From Cunninghamia lanceolata (Eukaryota; Streptophyta; Pinopsida; Cupressales; Cupressaceae), in the NCBI GenBank assembly GCA_027924645.1, contig BSBN01001807.1:14464001-14528000 (forward strand): a stretch of 64,000 nucleotides of DNA, read 5' to 3'. Position numbers and translations under genes: made by a program. Positions 58,165-64,000 of this stretch are shown piece by piece (within the stretch, counting starts at the first letter, position 1; each line of letters opens with the position of its first letter). A model generated the notes under the pieces. That model had not been told where the DNA came from. It saw only the letters and a list, made by a program, of their open reading frames with translations, and did no database searches.

Positions 58165-59158
58165 GGGTGCTGCCACAATAATGGGTTACACTTTCTGGGA
58201 CATCCTGATTTTTGCTGAAATCACATATTTTTAGAAAATATAATGATTTAAGCCTTGAAAGGTTTCATTTAAAGGATTTTAATAGAAGAGGGTTTGATCA
58301 AACCCCCTTAGATTCAAACCCCCTTGGATAGAACCCCACTAGTTTTAAACCATACCTATAATGGCGTCTCCTCTACACCTACCAAAATGATGATAAAAAA
58401 CCACATTTGATTTACCTTTTGGGGGATCAAATGAATTCATTTAAAATTTATGTTTTGTAACTATGTAGTCCTTATTATAAGCTTCCCAAAAAGTATAATT
58501 TTAAATATATTTAATTTGATTATTATATTTATTTTGTATTTCTTGTGAATGTAGGTTTTTCATCAAACATCAAGTTCTTTGTTCTACACACATGGAAAAT
58601 TAGTAAATTAGTGAAAAAAAATTCTGAAAAATATATATTCCCTAGGTATTGATGTCCTTGTTTCAACAAAAAAAATAAAAATGAATTTCGCTACATACAG
58701 AAAAAGTTATGTTTTACGGAATACGCCCATGTCTAAATTATAATTGGTTTGACTTCAAAAATTAATTAAAAAAAATATATTCAATAAAACATTATAAAAC
58801 CAAATGCATGCCCTATATATCGGTGTTACCAATCTAAATTCAAAAGAACCAGAATTTTATCCTTTGTAGAAAAAAAGTTATGTGCTACAGAATACACATC
58901 ACTTTAAAAAAATGTTGTTTACTATTGAAAACTAGTTATCAAAGGAGACGCAAATTTTTTTACAATTTAACTCCAATTTTTTTAAAAAAATATATTTAGA
59001 ATCTACAAACAAAATCTCACAAATCACTAGTTCGCATCATCTTCAAATTCCTAACGGTTTAACGCCTATATGTGTTAGAAAGTGAAGATTTAGTTCAAAA
59101 TGTTGATTTCAATGTCAAGTTTGGCCAAAAAGTGTAACCCATTACTGTGGGATGACCC
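58165..59158. mobile_element. Non-autonomous TIR element in gag
   Basis: The 994-bp insertion has 30-base inverted repeats with about four mismatches: left GGGTGCTGCCACAA then TAATGGGTTACACTTT, right the reverse complement with GGGTCATCCCACAG. Its interior is AT-rich with no open frame, including repeated GTTATGTKYTAC..GAATAC words near 58707 and 58872. The GGG start and short duplication recall PIF/Harbinger or CACTA-like MITEs, but the duplication is not TWA and the superfamily stays open. Confidence 0.85.
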
Positions 59159-59162
59159 AGGG

Positions 59163-59668
59163 AACTGACACAATTAAGGCAACAAGGCACTATAGAAGAT
59201 TACGCCACCGAGCTTCAGAAGTTAGCAATCATGGTCCCTAAAATTTCCCAAGAGAGGCCCACATATTTGTTCATAGAGGGCCTAAGAGGGTTAGTCAGAA
59301 GCATGGTGAGTGCACTAGAACCTACCCGCTTAGATGAAGCTATTCAAAAGGCAATGAAATATGAAGAAAGTTGGCCAAGGGACAAGTCTAAGAAATTTAC
59401 TTCATCACCTAAACCCCCTCATAGAAAAGAAAGAGATAGAGAGAAGGAAAATACCAGAACATGCCCCTGGTGCAAGGAAAAAAAGGACAAAAATCACTGG
59501 TGTAAGAAAATGGAAGAGCTGAAGAAGAAAGGATTATGTTTGAGATGCCAACAACCATGGGGGCAAGGTCACAAATGTAGTGGCAAAGCCCACCAACTTG
59601 AAGCACATCCAAATGATGAGTATCCCAACAAAAGGGCCAGAAGTGAAGGGGAAGTCAAGCCATTTTAG
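59163..59668 (+). pseudogene. Gag of Ty3 element, part after TIR insertion, two zinc motifs
   Basis: Resumes with ELTQLRQQGTIEDYATELQK, the end of the gag domain, then the helical region and a basic stretch, then two Cys/His motifs: CPWCKEKKDKNHWC and CLRCQQPWGQGHKC (the second, C-x2-C-x7-H-x-C, is the form common in plant Ty3 Gag). The frame ends with TAG at 59666-59668. The protease follows in another frame. Together with 57420-58164 the gag would be about 416 codons. Confidence 0.85.
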
Positions 59669-60069
59669 CCACTATCCCCCAAGCCTCTAAACATAACCCA
59701 TTCCACATTAAAAGCTCACTCAATGGACAAAAAGTTATCACCCTTATAGATAGTGGGGCATCCCATAACTTCATTGACCAAAGAGTAGTGACCCAAAGGA
59801 AGTTAAGAACCATGAATTTTGAAGGATTTGAGGCAGTAACGGCCACAAGAGCTAGGGTGCAATGTACAACAATAGTGCCCCAATTGGAAATTCTCTTAGG
59901 CAAGCACCCCACCATAGAAGACTTCTATGTAGTCCCCTTGGATACCGACATTATCTTGGGATCCCCATGGATCTACTCCTTGGGTTGCTTTATGTTTGAT
60001 CTTCCAAACCAATACTTACCTACACTTCTCAAAATCATTTTTATCTTCACTCAAGCATGTTCATTCTGA
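59669..60069 (+). pseudogene. Aspartic protease of Ty3 element, frameshifted, truncated pol
   Basis: A frame one base off gag encodes VITLIDSGASHNFIDQRVVT at about 59735-59790, with the intact catalytic D-S-G of retropepsins, and DFYVVPLDTDIILGSPWIYS at about 59920-59980, the family's C-terminal strand. It stops at 60069 after a few non-family residues, exactly where RT should start. The gag-protease frame change at about 59660 is either a one-base mutation or a programmed shift; I see no obvious slippery heptamer. Confidence 0.8.
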
Positions 60070-60181
60070 ATCAAAACCATGACTTCGTCTTAACTCATCA
60101 GAAGGTAGACGTTAAAAGTGCAAAGTAATGAAAGAACCCGTTGCGATTACTTGAGGACAAGCAATCTTGGGCGGGGTGGAC
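60070..60181 (+). other. Truncation scar and polypurine tract
   Basis: About 80 bases of non-coding sequence, then CTTGAGGACAAGCAATCTTG and GGCGGGGTGGAC directly before the 3' LTR. The same purine-tract phrase occurs, reversed, at 31574-31605. Confidence 0.75.
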
Positions 60182-61958
60182 TGTCATGTCCCGATATTAA
60201 GGCATTGTTTAAATTAAATATTTAAACATCATGTTAAAAGATGGTAAAGTCGCTTTCGTAAAAAGTGGTGTTTAAATGAACATATATAATATAATTAATA
60301 TTTAATACTTAATAAATGATATTAATCAATAATATTATATTAAATAATATTAAATAATTATTGTATTAAAATATAATTTATTAACAAGAATATATTATTA
60401 TATTCATAAATGATAAATATAATTATAATATATAATATATAATATATAAGTATTAAATAATATAAATATATATTATTAAATATCAATATAAATACTAAAA
60501 TATTATATAATAATAAAATATATATTAAATAGTAAATACATAATAGTTATTTCATATCCTTTACACAAGGATCGGGCCTCAATAAAGAATGAACACCGAT
60601 CTCATCATTTATATATAATGTCTAAACAAACTAATGCCGGTCCCTTCACAAATAAAGTTTAGACTAGTTTAAAGCATCAAAGACTGTTAGCAGCGGGTAT
60701 ATTCGAAAGTCAATCGCTGCCTTTGACAACCATTGGGATTAATGAAGCCCTTCAATAACTTTAAATAGGATCGATTATCTCTCCAAAGGGCATCGAACAA
60801 GCTAATCTGAAAATCCCCTCATCATTTATATATAATGTCTAAACAAACTAATGCCGGTCCCTTCACAAATAAAGTTTAGACTAGTTTAAAGCATCAAAGA
60901 CTGTTAGCAGCGGGTCTATTCGAAAGTCAATCGCTGCCTTTGACAACCGTTGGGATTAATGAAGCCCTTCAATAACTTTAAATAGGATCGATTATCTCTC
61001 CAAAGGGCATTGAACAAGCTAATCTGAAAATCCCCTCATCATAGTAACACATCAATCATTTCATACATAACAGTAATATATTAATAGCAGATTTGAGACT
61101 CAGGTGAGATCCCTCACTCAGTTCTAATATTTAGTTTTCCTCAATCAAACATAATGTTGTTGCATATACCTTGTCTTTATTCATTGAAATGCATAAATTA
61201 TCCCTGACGTGTTTGAAGCCATTCCGCTGTGATAGAATCAGATCTTGAATAAATGGAATTTTGACATGGTTATTGGACATTAGATGTGGCAACGACTATT
61301 ATGGCTTATCTTTGAACTAATACCAATCTGCATGTATGTGTAATTGATGTCTACTAAACCCTCATTTGGAACTGTATATAAGTAAGTGTTAAAACTGAAT
61401 TATAGACTGCAGAAATCTGTAAAATGTGATGACTGACTACAAACATAGATTCTATGATATTTGCTTATGCACTGTTATATATTCCTGTTTGACTCTTTAT
61501 AGAATAATGGAAGCAAAATATAAATAGATAAATAATGACTGCATATATGGAAATTGTTTAGGACTACTTGCATTCTGATTGTGATCCTGTCAAGAGGGGT
61601 GGATCATAACTTAAGTAGAATGTCTGATAACCGCACCCAGGTTTTTACCCCATAGGCCCAAACCAAGGGTTGGGAATTCTGCCCCACAGGCCCAAGGCAA
61701 GGGTTGGGTCAAGGAGGGGTGAGGGTTTCCACATAGGATTATGCCCCATAGGCCCAAGGCAAGGGTTTGGGCAATAGGACAGTGGCAGACCTTAGACTAC
61801 TTAAGCTTTTATGATTCCCCTCCCCTGGCATGCTGAGTAACTCTTCTTACTTATGTAGTTTCATTTGTAAGTAAGATTATGTTGGATTGTTGGACAATAG
61901 ATATTAAAACTGACATATAGCAATATGGACTTTATATATGGTGATATGGGTACTATTT
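60182..61958 (+). repeat. 3' LTR of Ty3 element, cut at right
   Basis: Starts TGTCATGTCCCGATATT and matches 55130 onward. It lacks the hAT MITE, contains an extra tandem copy of a roughly 220-base segment (60601-60820 and 60821-61045) and is truncated at GTACTATTT by the LTR element at 61959. About 90 terminal bases are therefore missing from view. Confidence 0.9.
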
Positions 61959-62994
61959 TGTTGGCGTTTCAATTCGCACCTCTAGAATGCGAGTTGGAAA
62001 CGGACAGCTATGCACAGATAAACTACTCTCCTATTGGAAGGGGGAGTTTCCTTTTTGCTGATGTTCGCTGAAAAGATAAATTAAACCAAATTTCGCCTAT
62101 CTTCTTTTTTAATTTTCGGCTGCGAGCACAAGGTTATAAAACTCTAAACGCTGCAGAAGAGGTTTTTTCCTTTTTTAAAACTTCTACTACAACTAAGCAT
62201 AGACTAACGACGCTTTTAATCTCCTGAGTAAATTCAGAGCAAAGGAAACTAAAAGTGAACAAGGAATGATTGTTTTAACAAAAACCTAAGCAATTTTCTC
62301 CCAGATTTACACCACAAGACTTATAGTGCTTTAATGATGAAAACTGAAATGAAAGCTACCAAAGCCACACTTCTGACGACGAAAACTTGATGAATCAAGA
62401 TAGAATATCAAAGCAAAATAGGCATGAGACTTCTATTCAATATCACAAAGTTGGTACAACTCCAGGACACCAATGCTACAGCAAAAGGCAGGCATACAGC
62501 AAGCGATCAAACACCGGAGAACAGATTACACAAAGTGAACAGATACTTGGAATATCAAGATTTGCAGGCTAGAATAGGCACAGCAAATTTGCTATCACAA
62601 CTACCATTACAATGAACACAGAGCGAACAAACACTTGGAATAACAAGATCTGCAGGCTAGAATAGGCACAGCAAATTTGCTATCACAAAAGTAGCTCTCT
62701 TACAATGAGCAAGGATGCCCTTATTTATACTAAAATCAAAGGAGTAGTGAACCCTAAAACCTCCTTGATTAACCGTAACTTGCCAACTCACAAGCTTTAT
62801 CACTATTCTAAGACAAAGATACAATAAACAAATGCTTTAAAGCAATCTGCTTTAAAGCAAAGAAGATTCCAACTAACTCAAAGTGATTTATTTTCTAAAT
62901 ATAGAATGGATGAGCTTTGGATGAAAGCAAATGCTTTAAAACAAAAAGCATCTGTTTTAAAGCTGCTTTCTTTTGAAATGCATCCTCATCAACA
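61959..62994 (-). repeat. 3' LTR of right-edge element
   Basis: Plus-strand ends TGTTGGCG and CATCAACA give inverted TG...CA termini. A purine-rich AAAAAGCAAGAA lies just outside on the minus strand, a weak polypurine tract. Tandem words GAACA.A.AC.CTTGGAATA and TCTGCAGGCTAGAATAGGCA repeat near 62535-62690. No second copy is in view. Confidence 0.6.
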
Positions 62995-63013
62995 TTCTTG
63001 CTTTTTGGTGATG

Positions 63014-64000
63014 TCATCCGTTGATATTCTGGGAAACAATATATTCTAAAAAGCGAGTGACTGCATCTCTGCCAAGAACACTGATACTCTCTAGAATGAT
63101 ATTTTGATTTTCTAACATTTCTTCACCATTGGCAACCATCTGGAGAAATTCATGAACTTCACCCACAGCTTTATCAAACTTCACTGTCATTGCGGCAAAA
63201 GGACCCATCTTGCCAGCACTGATATCATCATTAAAATTGCTGCGGACGAGAGTCTGGAACTCTGCTTGCACTTCCCTGAGATCATACAGGGTGCCATCTT
63301 CTCTTTCATATGAACACGGGATCTGAGAAACAAAAGATTTCACGAACTTGAGGACATTGACTACCTTTTCTTTCCATTCTGTCAACTCTGAAATTATATT
63401 GTCATAAGTTTTTACTGTGAAAAGGTACTGCGCCTTCCAAGTAGAAACTGTCTTCTTATCTTCAGCTAAATCCACATAATCAAATGCAATCTTCAAGTCG
63501 GAGATAATGATCTCAAACACCAGTCTATTTTCTGCCATGGTCTGTTGCAATCCCTGAATGCCTTGGCATAAATCATGAGCGTTGTACTTTAATTGATAAA
63601 ACTCTAAAAGCACAACTCTCCCTTTAGTCACAAATTCTTCCACCCAACTATTCATGTGTCTCCCATAGAGAACCAACTGACTGAACTGCCGCTGATCGGC
63701 TAGTGATTCCAGATTTGGTGGAAGTAATAAATCAGCCTGTGATGTGCCATGGAAAAGGTTTGAAATATACTGCCGCAACTGCCTAACTTCAGCCTTGAGA
63801 GCTGCTTTGTCTTCTCCATCTTTTAACACCCTTTCCTTCAAATTATCCGCTGCAACCTCGAAGAGATTTACATCTGTATGGCGGGTACTTCTACCAAGGT
63901 TGGCTTTGACAACCGTGAAGTCATTAACCTCGACATCATCAGCACTTATATTTTCTGGCGGTGTTGCAGTTTCAAGGATTATTTCTCCATCCGCATTCTT
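63014..64000 (-). CDS. Large non-pol ORF of right-edge element (partial)
   Basis: The minus-strand frame is open from the window edge at 64000 to TGA at 63014, at least 328 codons; an ATG at 63841 is internal, and the upstream residues (for example NADGEIILETATPPENISAD) are in frame, so the real start is outside. The protein is helical, with a coiled-coil-like stretch (KAALKAEVRQLRQYISNLF) and no cysteine-histidine, protease, RT or integrase motif. Its place beside the 3' LTR is the same as ORF2 of the element at 42141-49496. It has no internal stop in the visible part. Unknown function. Confidence 0.65.
   Translation of the reverse strand, partial: KNADGEIILETATPPENISADDVEVNDFTVVKANLGRSTRHTDVNLFEVAADNLKERVLKDGEDKAALKAEVRQLRQYISNLFHGTSQADLLLPPNLESLADQRQFSQLVLYGRHMNSWVEEFVTKGRVVLLEFYQLKYNAHDLCQGIQGLQQTMAENRLVFEIIISDLKIAFDYVDLAEDKKTVSTWKAQYLFTVKTYDNIISELTEWKEKVVNVLKFVKSFVSQIPCSYEREDGTLYDLREVQAEFQTLVRSNFNDDISAGKMGPFAAMTVKFDKAVGEVHEFLQMVANGEEMLENQNIILESISVLGRDAVTRFLEYIVSQNING

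Larger units (their letters stand above)
55130..61958 (+). mobile_element. Ty3/gypsy element with gag and protease only
   Basis: 5' LTR 55130-57379, primer site 57381, gag 57420-59668 (interrupted), protease to about 60070, polypurine tract, 3' LTR from 60182 that is cut at 61958 by another LTR element. RT, RNase H and integrase are absent: only about 110 bases separate the end of the protease frame from the purine tract. Because the gag frame is open once the TIR element is set aside, this is a fairly recent non-autonomous copy. Its target duplication cannot be read since its right end is cut. Confidence 0.85.
61959..64000 (-). mobile_element. LTR element (3' end only), minus strand, runs off window
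   Basis: The 3' LTR (61959-62994) abuts a long minus-strand ORF (from 63014). The plus-strand left end TGTTGGCG inserts precisely into the LTR of the Ty3 element. The rest of the element, its other LTR and its target duplication lie beyond the window. Confidence 0.7.

Overview
The window is plant nuclear DNA from a large, repeat-packed genome. LTR retrotransposons with the initiator-methionine primer site TGGTATCAGAGC, a plant-type L1 LINE with a C-terminal RNase H, and hAT-type elements account for most of it. The density, old nested insertions and LTR families opening TGTMATGTCCC suggest a gymnosperm, probably a conifer; this is an inference, since no host gene was identified with certainty. 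I saw no rRNA, tRNA, organellar gene or CRISPR array.

Layout. 1-2915: a Ty3/gypsy relic cut by the window start, with gag and protease remnants and a 3' LTR. 3549-11363: a Ty3 chromodomain element with 5-bp duplications TCTTT, reverse transcriptase lost, its integrase split by a 1.9-kb solo LTR (7794-9682, duplications GCACT). It sits inside a minus-strand pseudogene (2916-3548 plus 11369-11530). 12653-15660: a 3-kb LTR followed by a TGGCGCC-type primer site. 16152-18480: minus-strand LINE. 18629-20769: a solo-LTR-like block. 20770-26644: mostly anonymous, with two possible small host exons and a hAT-type MITE (23069-23605, 8-bp duplications GCAAGAAT).

26653-40702 looks like one composite hAT unit. 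A complete hAT-like copy lies at its left end, a truncated copy at its right end, and the same 8-bp duplication GTGTGAGC lies outside both. A young LTR element (29807-35832, duplications AATCT, LTRs differing at roughly 14 sites by eye) sits in its payload. That element carries two minisatellite arrays instead of genes.

41880-54013 is a plus-strand Ty3/gypsy relic (gag, protease, RT, RNase H) broken by a 7.36-kb minus-strand element (42141-49496, duplications AAGTT) and a 365-bp solo LTR (duplications GATGG). The 7.36-kb element is the most interesting item. It has no pol. It carries a coiled-coil plus four-zinc-knuckle ORF, then a promoter-like spacer, then a 1,074-codon second ORF; the two ORFs are interrupted only by six in-frame TAG codons. 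54014-64000 is nested: an LTR fragment is hit by a gag-protease-only Ty3 element (from 55130), which is hit by a hAT MITE, a 994-bp TIR element and another LTR element (61959 to beyond the window) that also carries a large non-pol ORF next to its 3' LTR.

No operon or pathway is present. The relations between genes are those of autonomous versus non-autonomous elements: most copies here lack pol and would depend on enzymes supplied elsewhere.
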